Shown in pieces: positions 1-6,480 of a DNA stretch of 7,547 bases. Below the pieces are notes generated by a model. The model was not told the DNA's origin. It was given only the letters and a program-made list of their open reading frames with translations, and did no database searches. The first letter of the stretch is position 1. The number at the start of each line of letters is the position of its first letter. The position numbers and the translations under genes are program-made. The stretch is from Bacteroidota bacterium (GTDB lineage Bacteria; Bacteroidota; Bacteroidia; Chitinophagales; Chitinophagaceae). The stretch covers positions 1-7,547 of the forward strand of contig JAEWIW010000108.1 in assembly GCA_023386855.1 (NCBI GenBank), read 5' to 3'.

Positions 1-1
1 A

Positions 2-1099
2 TTCAATCCTGTTGCCTTTAATGCAGAAGAATGGGTGGGCAATGCAAAGAATGCAGGAATGCAGTATATCACTTTTATCACCAGGCACCACGATGGATTC
101 AGTAACTGGGATACCAGGCAATCTGACTGGAAGATCACCAATACTCCTTATGGAAAAGATGTACTGAAAGAACTTGCGGCTGAATGTAAAAAGCAAAACA
201 TAAAACTGTTCCTGTATTATTCCTTGCTCGACTGGTACCGCAGCGACTACCAGTATGAAACCGGCCGAACAGGACAGGGCACTGGTCGAACTGAAAAAAG
301 CGACTGGAACAGTTATATCAATTTCATGAAAGCGCAGTTGACAGAGCTGTTGACCAACTACGGTGATATCGCCGGCATCTGGTTTGATGGTCACTGGGAC
401 CAACTTGAAAATGATCACAACAAACAAAGTGTATCCAAAGTAGATTGGAAATATGATGAGATCTATGGGCTCATCCATAAACTCCAGCCAGCTGCAATGA
501 TTGGAAATAATCATCACCTGATGCCGATCCCCGGCGAAGATTTCCAGATGTTTGAAAAGGATCTTCCGGGTGGGAATACCACTGGTTTTGGTGGGCAGGC
601 GGTGTCGAAGCTTCCCCTGGAAACCTGCGAAACCATCAATGATTCATGGGGTTTCAATATCACTGACAGGAATTATAAATCGGTGAAAGATCTTGTTCGT
701 TATGCAGTGAAAGCTGCGGGTTATGGAGCAAATTTTTTGTTGAATATCGGGCCCATGCCTGATGGAAGGATACAGCCTGAATTTACTGAAAGATTGAATG
801 GATTGGGTGACTGGATGAAAAAGAATGGCAGCACTATTTATGGAACAAAAGGAGGATTTATGAAACCGCAGGATTGGGGTGCAATTACACAGAAGGGTAA
901 TAAAGTGTACCTGCATGTATTTGACCTGCCGGAAAAATTAATGATCAGGTTTCCTTATAAGATAACTGCTGCGAAGGAATTCAGTGGTGGGAAGAGCATC
1001 AGGTACCAGCTGCTTTCGGATGGCTATGTGGTTTTTGACCTCAAGTCCGTAAAGCAGCAGGACTTTGATACGATATTGGAAGTGGATATCCTACAATAG
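2..1099 (+). CDS. GH29 alpha-L-fucosidase, 5'-truncated by the window edge
   Basis: Exo-glycosidase of family GH29, which releases L-fucose from glycans with retention of configuration. It is probably exported to the periplasm, but the N-terminus is missing. The frame is open from base 2 and reads FNPVAFNAEEWVGNA, a typical GH29 stretch, so the GTG at 35 is internal and not the start. Visible motifs, in order, are RHHDGF (a fucose-binding His pair), GIWFDGHW with the expected nucleophile Asp at 386-388, ETCETINDSWGF, and NFLLNIGPMPDGRI near the end of the catalytic barrel. About 75 residues then form a beta-rich C-terminal domain. By family knowledge roughly 70-100 residues are missing, including any signal peptide. 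I cannot assign the acid/base Glu. The stop overlaps by 9 bp a small leftward ORF. No SusC/SusD or other fucose-utilisation genes are visible in the window, so its locus context lies to the left. Confidence 0.93.
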   Translation, partial: FNPVAFNAEEWVGNAKNAGMQYITFITRHHDGFSNWDTRQSDWKITNTPYGKDVLKELAAECKKQNIKLFLYYSLLDWYRSDYQYETGRTGQGTGRTEKSDWNSYINFMKAQLTELLTNYGDIAGIWFDGHWDQLENDHNKQSVSKVDWKYDEIYGLIHKLQPAAMIGNNHHLMPIPGEDFQMFEKDLPGGNTTGFGGQAVSKLPLETCETINDSWGFNITDRNYKSVKDLVRYAVKAAGYGANFLLNIGPMPDGRIQPEFTERLNGLGDWMKKNGSTIYGTKGGFMKPQDWGAITQKGNKVYLHVFDLPEKLMIRFPYKITAAKEFSGGKSIRYQLLSDGYVVFDLKSVKQQDFDTILEVDILQ

Positions 1100-1228
1100 G
1101 GATATCGCTGTAACTAAAACTTTAAGAACCGAGTAAACTAAGGTTAGAAGCAGGGCGCCTGTAATGCCAACCCTCAAAACAATGTTGCCAATAGTGTGGC
1201 CATGTTCCAGTGGATGTTCAGTTTTCAT
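1091..1228 (-). CDS. Candidate 45-aa single-pass membrane microprotein
   Basis: A short ATG-started ORF of 45 codons plus TAG, which I do not recognise. The N-terminus is polar and His-rich (MKTEHPLEHGHTIGN). It is followed by a continuous hydrophobic segment at about residues 16-45, with Arg19 and Lys36 as the only charges, ending in AISLL. This is consistent with one transmembrane helix. Support comes from a Bacteroidota-type promoter 41-71 nt upstream (TTG-N20-TATCTTTG), pointing at this ORF. There is no Shine-Dalgarno, as for the other genes here. The last 9 bp lie antisense to the end of the fucosidase gene. A 12-codon ORF (ATG at 1256, TGA at 1220-1218) overlaps the start in another frame and could be a leader peptide. 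Alternatively the transcript is non-coding or simply antisense to the fucosidase 3' end. Function unknown. Confidence 0.5.
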   Translation of the reverse strand: MKTEHPLEHGHTIGNIVLRVGITGALLLTLVYSVLKVLVTAISLL

Positions 1229-1268
1229 AGGTAAAGTTTTTGATTAGGAAATCCATTAAAGGATGCTT

Positions 1269-1299
1269 CAAAGATAAGCAGCATTGAATTTCCAGGCAA
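1269..1299 (-). promoter_or_regulatory. Bacteroidota-type vegetative promoter for the leftward microprotein ORF
   Basis: Read on the minus strand, TTG (1299-1297) is followed by 20 nt and TATCTTTG (1276-1269). This matches the Bacteroidota primary-sigma consensus TTG-N(19-21)-TAnnTTTG at every defined base. Transcription would start near 1264, giving a leader of about 35-40 nt before the ATG at 1228. The match is seen directly; the activity is inferred. Confidence 0.6.
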
Positions 1300-1346
1300 G
1301 GTAATAGTACTAGTTCTCATTGCAGGAATTACGGTGCTGTATTTAA

Positions 1347-1364
1347 TTGGCAAAGTAATTGCCA
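1347..1364 (+). promoter_or_regulatory. Candidate sigma-54 (-24/-12) promoter, perfect palindrome
   Basis: The sequence TTGGCAAAGTAATTGCCA matches the sigma-54 consensus YTGGCACG-N4-TTGCW. TTGGCA and TTGC are intact, and the invariant GG (1349-1350) and GC (1361-1362) are exactly 10 nt apart. Transcription would start near 1373, about 26 nt before the regulator ATG at 1400. The core is also a perfect inverted repeat, TGGCAA-N5-TTGCCA (1348-1364), so GG-N10-GC spacing holds on the minus strand too. It could instead be an operator for a dimeric repressor. No clear TAnnTTTG promoter is visible between here and 1400; the nearest is a weak TTG-N21-TAACTTCA at 1347-1378. Confidence 0.45.
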
Positions 1365-1399
1365 TTGGGTTAACTTCATATTATTATAGATTACCTGTT

Positions 1400-2563
1400 A
1401 TGTCAAACATCCTGATTATTGATGATGAAAAAGCAATCCGTAAAACTCTTACCGAAATTCTTTCCTATGAAGGCTATAAGCTGGAAGAAGCCAGTGACGG
1501 GGAAGAAGGTTTAAAAAAATTCAGGGAAAAGAATTTTGATGTAGTGCTTTGTGATATCAAGATGCCAAAACTCGATGGCATCGAATTCCTGGATAAAGCC
1601 AGGGAAATTAATCCAGATATTCCTGTTATCATGATCTCAGGTCATGGTACCATAGAAACCGCTGTTGAAGCGGTAAAAAAAGGCGCCTATGATTATATTG
1701 CCAAGCCACCGGATCTCAACAGGCTGCTGATCACCATCCGCAATGCAACGGATAAAACCAACCTGGTAACCGAGGCAAAAGTGCTTAAGCGCAAAGTGGC
1801 CAGGGTGGAAGAAATGATTGGCGAATCAGGACCCATTGTTCACATTAAAGAAACCATCGAGAAGGTTGCACCAACCGATGCAAGGATACTTATCACCGGC
1901 GAGAACGGGGTGGGAAAGGAACTGGTGGCCCGTTGGGTGCACGAAAAAAGTCATCGTGCAGAAGGACCATTGGTGGAAGTAAATTGTGCAGCCATTCCAA
2001 GTGAACTGATCGAAAGTGAATTGTTCGGCCATGAAAAAGGTTCATTTACTTCCGCCGTAAAACAGCGCATAGGTAAATTTGAACAGGCTAATGGAGGAAC
2101 CCTGTTCCTTGATGAGATAGGTGATATGAGCCTTAGTGCACAGGCCAAAGTGCTGAGAGCATTGCAGGAGGGAAAGATCACCAGGGTTGGAGGGGATAAG
2201 GATATCAGCGTTGACGTAAGGGTGATCGCTGCAACCAATAAGAACCTGTTGCAGGAAGTGGAAGAAAAAAATTTCCGTCTTGACCTTTACCACCGTTTGA
2301 GCGTTATCATCATTCATGTTCCTTCACTTAATGATAGGAGGGATGACATTCCCCTGCTGGTTGATAAATTTCTTAACGATATCTGCGAGGATTATGGGAT
2401 CGCTAAAAAACAGATAGATCCGGATGCTATCGCAGCACTCCAGAAACATAACTGGACGGGCAATATCCGTGAATTAAGAAATGTAGTGGAAAGATTGATC
2501 ATACTATCGGGAAAGAATATTACGCTTCAGGATGTGGAAACCTATGTGATCCCCAAACGATAA
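1400..2563 (+). CDS. NtrC-family response regulator (receiver-AAA+), no DNA-binding domain
   Basis: A two-component response regulator of 387 aa. The receiver domain spans residues 3-120: acidic pair D8/D9, phospho-acceptor D52 in VLCDIKMP, S80, and K102 in AKPP. The AAA+ sigma-54-interaction domain spans about 140-370: Walker A GENGVGK at 167-173, Walker B TLFLDE at 234-239, sensor II in GNIRELRN at 354-361. Two features are odd. The sigma-54 contact loop reads GSFTSA (214-219) where the canonical motif is GAFTGA. The protein also stops just after the AAA+ lid, with no C-terminal Fis-type helix-turn-helix. I recall close homologues with the same loop in Bacteroidota, so this is probably a lineage type and not a mutant. 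ATG 1400 is chosen because homologues begin MxNILIIDDE; the frame stays open upstream to a GTG at 1334, but that adds an atypical hydrophobic stretch. No histidine kinase is nearby. It is 5 nt from the following hydrolase, so the two are likely co-transcribed. Confidence 0.93.
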   Translation: MSNILIIDDEKAIRKTLTEILSYEGYKLEEASDGEEGLKKFREKNFDVVLCDIKMPKLDGIEFLDKAREINPDIPVIMISGHGTIETAVEAVKKGAYDYIAKPPDLNRLLITIRNATDKTNLVTEAKVLKRKVARVEEMIGESGPIVHIKETIEKVAPTDARILITGENGVGKELVARWVHEKSHRAEGPLVEVNCAAIPSELIESELFGHEKGSFTSAVKQRIGKFEQANGGTLFLDEIGDMSLSAQAKVLRALQEGKITRVGGDKDISVDVRVIAATNKNLLQEVEEKNFRLDLYHRLSVIIIHVPSLNDRRDDIPLLVDKFLNDICEDYGIAKKQIDPDAIAALQKHNWTGNIRELRNVVERLIILSGKNITLQDVETYVIPKR

Positions 2564-2568
2564 ACCTT

Positions 2569-3231
2569 ATGAACCGGGTATATTGCATTAGCGGGCTGGG
2601 TGCGGATGAACGCGTATTCAGGCATATCCGGTTGCCAGGAGTGGAATTGAAATTCATTCAATGGCAGATGCCGGAGAAGGAAGAAACCATCGAACAATAT
2701 GCCCGCCGCTTAATGGAACAGTTCGACCAGGAACCTTCAGTGATCATGGGTTTGTCATTTGGTGGCATGATGGCCATTGAATTGTCAAAGCTAATGCCTG
2801 TTAAACAGGTTGTGCTGATCTCCAGTGTCAAGAACCGGTCGGAACTTCCTTTCTGGATGAAAACAGGGGCGATTATTCATGCCGAAAAATTTCTTCCTAA
2901 AAAACAATTCAGCAGCATACCGGCCTTAAGAAAATTAAGACCTGTTCAGAATTATTTCCTTGGTGTTACTACCGAGGAGGAAAAAAAGATTGCTAATGAA
3001 TACCGTGAAACCGTAGATCCTGTTTACCTCAAATGGTCGCTAAACAAGGTGTTCAATTGGAATAACAATACCATTCCCCCTTCACTGGTTCATATTCATG
3101 GCAGTAAGGATCATATCTTTCCGGTGAGTTACGTGAAGCCAACACATGTGATACAGGGTGGGGGCCATTTCATGATCATGAACCGTGCACCCGAGATCAA
3201 TTCCATTCTACAGTCGGTATTAAGGTTTTAG
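2569..3231 (+). CDS. Small alpha/beta-hydrolase fold protein
   Basis: A 220-aa alpha/beta hydrolase, shorter than the usual 250-300 aa, so the lid region is small. The N-terminal strand and oxyanion-hole area reads CISGLGADERVF (6-17), replacing the usual HG motif. The nucleophile elbow is GLSFGG with Ser63. The acid is probably Asp181 in HGSKDHIFP, and the base is His200 in GGGHFMI. The full triad is present, so it should be active as an esterase or other hydrolase, but the substrate cannot be read from the sequence. No signal peptide is visible, so it is probably cytoplasmic. The ATG lies 5 nt after the regulator stop without a Shine-Dalgarno, suggesting translation within the same transcript. 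Whether the function is linked to the regulator is unknown. Confidence 0.85.
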   Translation: MNRVYCISGLGADERVFRHIRLPGVELKFIQWQMPEKEETIEQYARRLMEQFDQEPSVIMGLSFGGMMAIELSKLMPVKQVVLISSVKNRSELPFWMKTGAIIHAEKFLPKKQFSSIPALRKLRPVQNYFLGVTTEEEKKIANEYRETVDPVYLKWSLNKVFNWNNNTIPPSLVHIHGSKDHIFPVSYVKPTHVIQGGGHFMIMNRAPEINSILQSVLRF

Positions 3232-3274
3232 CAAAACTTTCGCCCGGGAAATATATCATTGGGAATTAATATGG

Positions 3275-3282
3275 TATTTTTG
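3275..3282 (+). promoter_or_regulatory. -7 element (TAnnTTTG) of the lepB-cdd unit
   Basis: TATTTTTG matches the Bacteroidota -7 consensus exactly and lies 22 nt before the lepB ATG, implying a very short leader of about 15-18 nt. A TTG occurs at 3259-3261, but only 13 nt upstream, which is too close for the usual -33 element. The -7 half is therefore good and the -33 half is weak. Confidence 0.5.
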
Positions 3283-3304
3283 CCCGAATCTTAAAATCCC
3301 TTTG

Positions 3305-4879
3305 ATGAGTCCTCAAGACCTGTTTGTACTTATCGTTATTTCTCTTCTGATTGTTCTGCTGCCAGCCATAGGTTTGTATAAAATGTTCCCGAAAGCAGGA
3401 ATTCCCGCCTGGAAGGCATGGGTTCCTTTCCTGAATACCTGGGAAATGCTTAAAGCCGCAAGGTTAAAAAAGCACTGGTTCTTTTGGCAATTCATCCCTG
3501 TTGCAGGCTGGTTCATCAGTTTATGGATACTGGTTGAATTCGTGAAGCTGTTTGGCAAATTCAAACTGATCGAACATGCCGCAACCGTTTTCTTTCCCTA
3601 TATCTATCTTCCTTATATCGCTTATGGACAAAATGTGGCTTATGCTGGCCCCGAAGCGGTGAAGAAACATAAGAAAACTTCTACCCGCGAATGGATTGAT
3701 GCAGCCATATTTGCAATTGTCGCCGCAACACTTATTCGCACATTCATCTTTGAAGCATATACGATCCCTACAGGATCGATGGAAAAAACATTGCTGGTAA
3801 ATGATTTTCTTTTTGTGAGCAAACTCAGCTACGGACCAAGGATTCCCAATACCCCGCTGGCTGTTCCTTTTGTTCATCATACTGTTCCCTTCTTCAATTC
3901 AAAATCCTATACGGAGGCATTATCGTTACCTTATCGCCGGTGGTTCGAACATCCTGTGAAAAGAAATGATGTTGTGGTGTTCAATTTCCCCGCGGGTGAT
4001 ACCCTTACTAAGGAAAGAGATTCACAGGATCCCTATTATGATATCCTTCGCCGCGAAGAGCAGCAGCAGTATTATCTTTTGAAAGACCAGGTGAAAGATT
4101 CTGCCCAACTCGCTGCCCTGAGCAAACAGCGTGCAAGAGATATCGTTTGGGACCAGTACACCATCATTACAAGGCCGGTGGATAAAAGAGAAAATTATAT
4201 CAAGCGATGTGTTGCCATAGCAGGTGATGTACTTGAAATAAAAGATGGGATACTGTATATAAACAATGAACCAGCATTTGTATCACCCACTTCTTCAACA
4301 GATCATTTTATTTTTACTGCAAGAAATAAAGTACTTACGGAAGAAGAATTAAGAGATGCTGGGATCAAACTTAACAGTGATGAAAGCTCTCCCGATTTTT
4401 CATTTGGCGGTGGAAATGTATACAGGATCAACCTTACAACATCCGAACTGGCCATCATGAAAACCATACCTGGCGTGGATTCTATCACCAGGGAAATTTC
4501 ATCTGAACCGGTATTTCCTTATGACCCGCAGTTCAGCTGGACTGTAGATAATTTTGGTCCGTTATGGGTTCCGCAGAAAGGCAAAAGCATCGAGCTTACA
4601 CCAAAGAATATTACGCTGTATAAAAGAGTGATCTCGGTTTATGAAGGGAATAAATGGGAGGAGAGAGATGGAAAGATTTTCATCAATGGAAAGGAAACCA
4701 ACCAATATACTTTTAAGATGAATTATTACTGGATGATGGGTGATAACCGCCATCGTTCACAGGACAGCCGTTACTGGGGTTTTGTTCCCGAAGATCATAT
4801 CGTGGGAGAAGCCTGGATGATCTGGATGAGTTATGACAAGGGCCTTCGCTGGAACAGGTTGTTCAAAAGCATTCATTAA
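3305..4879 (+). CDS. lepB: Signal peptidase I
   Basis: A membrane-bound serine protease that cleaves signal peptides from exported proteins at the outer face of the inner membrane. It is 524 aa, much longer than typical LepB (about 180-320). The N-terminal part (residues 1-125) carries roughly three hydrophobic segments, about 5-25, 57-82 and 92-110, around a PAWKAWVPFLNTW motif resembling DUF5684-type regions. The standard anchor helix follows at about 131-150. Catalytic Ser158 is in TIPTGSMEKTLL. The general base Lys300 is in YIKRCVAIAGD. The C-terminal conserved box is MMGDNRHRSQDSRYWG at 477-492. Long inserts at about 232-290 and 320-440 separate the boxes and are a Bacteroidota trait. 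ATG 3305 is preferred over the TTG at 3302, one codon upstream. Cytidine deaminase follows after 7 nt. Confidence 0.95.
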   Translation: MSPQDLFVLIVISLLIVLLPAIGLYKMFPKAGIPAWKAWVPFLNTWEMLKAARLKKHWFFWQFIPVAGWFISLWILVEFVKLFGKFKLIEHAATVFFPYIYLPYIAYGQNVAYAGPEAVKKHKKTSTREWIDAAIFAIVAATLIRTFIFEAYTIPTGSMEKTLLVNDFLFVSKLSYGPRIPNTPLAVPFVHHTVPFFNSKSYTEALSLPYRRWFEHPVKRNDVVVFNFPAGDTLTKERDSQDPYYDILRREEQQQYYLLKDQVKDSAQLAALSKQRARDIVWDQYTIITRPVDKRENYIKRCVAIAGDVLEIKDGILYINNEPAFVSPTSSTDHFIFTARNKVLTEEELRDAGIKLNSDESSPDFSFGGGNVYRINLTTSELAIMKTIPGVDSITREISSEPVFPYDPQFSWTVDNFGPLWVPQKGKSIELTPKNITLYKRVISVYEGNKWEERDGKIFINGKETNQYTFKMNYYWMMGDNRHRSQDSRYWGFVPEDHIVGEAWMIWMSYDKGLRWNRLFKSIH

Positions 4880-4886
4880 TCATTAC

Positions 4887-5369
4887 ATGAAAAAAGAACA
4901 GGTTTTTACATACGAAGAATTTGATTCCATTGAACAGCTTGAAGAGAAGGATGCTGCCTTATTGCGCGAAGCCAGGAATATCACCAGCAAAGCATATGCC
5001 CCTTATTCTCATTTCCAGGTGGGTGCTGCAGCGAGATTGAGTAATGGAAAAATTATAACAGGAACCAACCAGGAAAATGCTTCCTTTCCCGCGGGCCTCT
5101 GTGCTGAAAGGGTTTTGCTTTCTTCTATATCTTCACAATACGACAACCAGGCTATCGATACCATGGCCATCAGCTACAATTCAAGTATTGTTGATAGTGA
5201 TCATCCTGTTGCACCTTGTGGTGTTTGCCGGCAGTCGCTTTCAGAATTTGAAGACAGGATGAAGCAACCCATCCGGCTGATACTGGGTGGAATGGAAGGA
5301 AAGATCATGATCATTAATGGGGCTGATATGTTACTCCCTTTTGCTTTTCACAGCAGTGACATGAAATAA
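4887..5369 (+). CDS. cdd: Cytidine deaminase
   Basis: Zinc-dependent hydrolytic deamination of cytidine and deoxycytidine to uridine and deoxyuridine in pyrimidine salvage. It is cytoplasmic and usually a tetramer in this short form. The protein has 160 aa, slightly longer than the 130-140 aa short-type enzymes because of an N-terminal extension of about 20 residues. Motifs are AYAPYSHFQVGAA (36-48), the substrate-binding NQENASFPAG (61-70), the catalytic CAER with zinc ligand Cys72 and catalytic Glu74, and PCGVC giving zinc ligands Cys111 and Cys114. The three-Cys zinc site is typical of tetrameric enzymes. ATG 4887 is chosen; upstream in-frame starts would run into the end of lepB. The 7-nt spacing to lepB and the lack of a promoter between them indicate co-transcription. 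Confidence 0.93.
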   Translation: MKKEQVFTYEEFDSIEQLEEKDAALLREARNITSKAYAPYSHFQVGAAARLSNGKIITGTNQENASFPAGLCAERVLLSSISSQYDNQAIDTMAISYNSSIVDSDHPVAPCGVCRQSLSEFEDRMKQPIRLILGGMEGKIMIINGADMLLPFAFHSSDMK

Positions 5370-5430
5370 TAATAATACGCTGGCATTGTGTTGCGGACTT
5401 TTACCACACATGAACACAAATGTTATTATT
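5368..5430. terminator. Nested inverted repeats at a convergent gene junction, possible bidirectional terminator
   Basis: The 56-bp gap between cdd and the oxidoreductase carries an inner stem, TTGTGTT (5386-5392) with AACACAA (5413-5419), which extends by CA/TG across a one-base bulge. The loop is 20 nt. An outer AT-only pair is formed by the AATAATAA run at 5365-5375 and TTATTATT at 5423-5430, which runs over both stop codons. Placement between converging genes suits a bidirectional terminator. However, the stem is weak and has a long loop, and no clean U-tract follows on either strand. Confidence 0.3.
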
Positions 5431-6424
5431 GCTGGAGATTAACCACGACCCTGCCTGTAATTCCACCTGATAGAATGCGTTCAAAATAATTTTCGTTCAG
5501 CTCCTCAAGACTCACCTCAGTGCCAATGGCTTTAAGTTTGGATTGAATATTCAACCTGTTGTCAAAGCTTTCCCAGATGGCTTTCCGGGTTGCACCGGGT
5601 GTTTCTGCTGAACCTACACCAAGTAATGAAACGCCGTTAAGTATAAAAGGATAAACGGTGATGTCGAGGTTTGGCGAACCCACCAACCCCGTGCTCACAA
5701 CACAGCCTTCCACTTTGCAGGCTTTTAAAAGCGTTTTCAGTGTATTGCCCCCAACAGTATCAATAGCGCCTGCCCATTGAGGGCGTAACAAGGCCTTACC
5801 ACTCTGATCATCTACATACGACCGGGGTTCTATTTTTACAGCACCAAGAAACTGCAGGTATTCATGAACGTTAGTTTTACCCGTAACCGCTATCACTTCA
5901 TAACCGAGCCTGGACAATAACGCTACCGACATACTGCCCACACCACCGGTGGAACCTGTAACAACGATAGGTCCATGCGAAGGGTCCATGCCCATTCGTT
6001 CCATCTTATAAATGGCATTGGCTGCGGTAAAGCCGGCCGTGCCAATGATCATGGTTTCCTTAAGACTGTAATGATCGGGTTTTCTTACTACCCAATGAGC
6101 GGGTACACGGATATATTCTCCATATCCACCTGCTGTATTCATGCCCAGGTCGTGGCCCGTTACCATCACTTCATCACCTGCGGCAAAATCAGGACTGCGG
6201 CTGATTTCTACGATGCCCGCTGCATCGATGCCAGGTGTATGAGGGAACTTTTTTGTGATCCCTTTATTTCCTGTTGCCGAAAGAGCATCTTTATAATTTA
6301 GTGATGAATAAAGCACTTTGATCAGTACTTCACCTGGAGGGAGGTCATCAATATTTCGTTCAATGATATTTCTTTTAAATGTTCCATCCGAAACTTCGGT
6401 TACCCACAGTGCACGAAAGCCCAT
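5426..6424 (-). CDS. YhdH/AcuI-family NADPH-dependent quinone oxidoreductase (acryloyl-CoA reductase type)
   Basis: Medium-chain dehydrogenase/reductase without catalytic zinc, 332 aa, close to the 324-330 aa usual for YhdH/AcuI. Members of this family reduce acryloyl-CoA or similar reactive enoyl or quinone substrates with NADPH in the cytoplasm. Visible features are the N-terminal MGFRALWVTE, then SSLNYKDALSATGNKGI (40-56), FPHTPGIDAAGIV (60-72), the Rossmann glycine motif VVTGSTGGVGSMSV (154-167) and the C-terminal GRVVVNL. ATG 6424 is chosen because the family starts with xFRAL; the in-frame ATG at 6469 adds 15 unmatched residues. It lies 56 nt downstream of the methyltransferase on the same strand, with no good promoter in the gap, so the two are probably co-transcribed. 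The exact substrate is not certain. Confidence 0.9.
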   Translation of the reverse strand: MGFRALWVTEVSDGTFKRNIIERNIDDLPPGEVLIKVLYSSLNYKDALSATGNKGITKKFPHTPGIDAAGIVEISRSPDFAAGDEVMVTGHDLGMNTAGGYGEYIRVPAHWVVRKPDHYSLKETMIIGTAGFTAANAIYKMERMGMDPSHGPIVVTGSTGGVGSMSVALLSRLGYEVIAVTGKTNVHEYLQFLGAVKIEPRSYVDDQSGKALLRPQWAGAIDTVGGNTLKTLLKACKVEGCVVSTGLVGSPNLDITVYPFILNGVSLLGVGSAETPGATRKAIWESFDNRLNIQSKLKAIGTEVSLEELNENYFERILSGGITGRVVVNLQQ

Positions 6425-6480
6425 AGCTATAAAATGATTTTGGTCGATTGAAATTAAAGTGTAAGACAATTAAAAGCCTA

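Noticed and set aside
1951..2238. Open frames on the minus strand inside the regulator gene, and similar frames inside the fucosidase, lepB and other genes.
   Set aside because: They lie opposite strongly conserved coding sequence, have no recognisable domains and look like reverse-frame shadows.
4833..4886. An upstream in-frame extension of cytidine deaminase overlapping the end of lepB.
   Set aside because: These 18 codons lie within the lepB coding end, and the ATG at 4887 gives a normal family length.
5381..5396. TGGCATTGTGTTGCGG, resembling a sigma-54 promoter.
   Set aside because: GG and GC are 9 nt apart, not 10, and it would read into the convergent end of the oxidoreductase. It coincides with the inner inverted repeat arm.
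6425..6469. ATG 6469 as the start of the oxidoreductase.
   Set aside because: It adds 15 residues not found in YhdH/AcuI proteins; the ATG at 6424 aligns with the family N-terminus.
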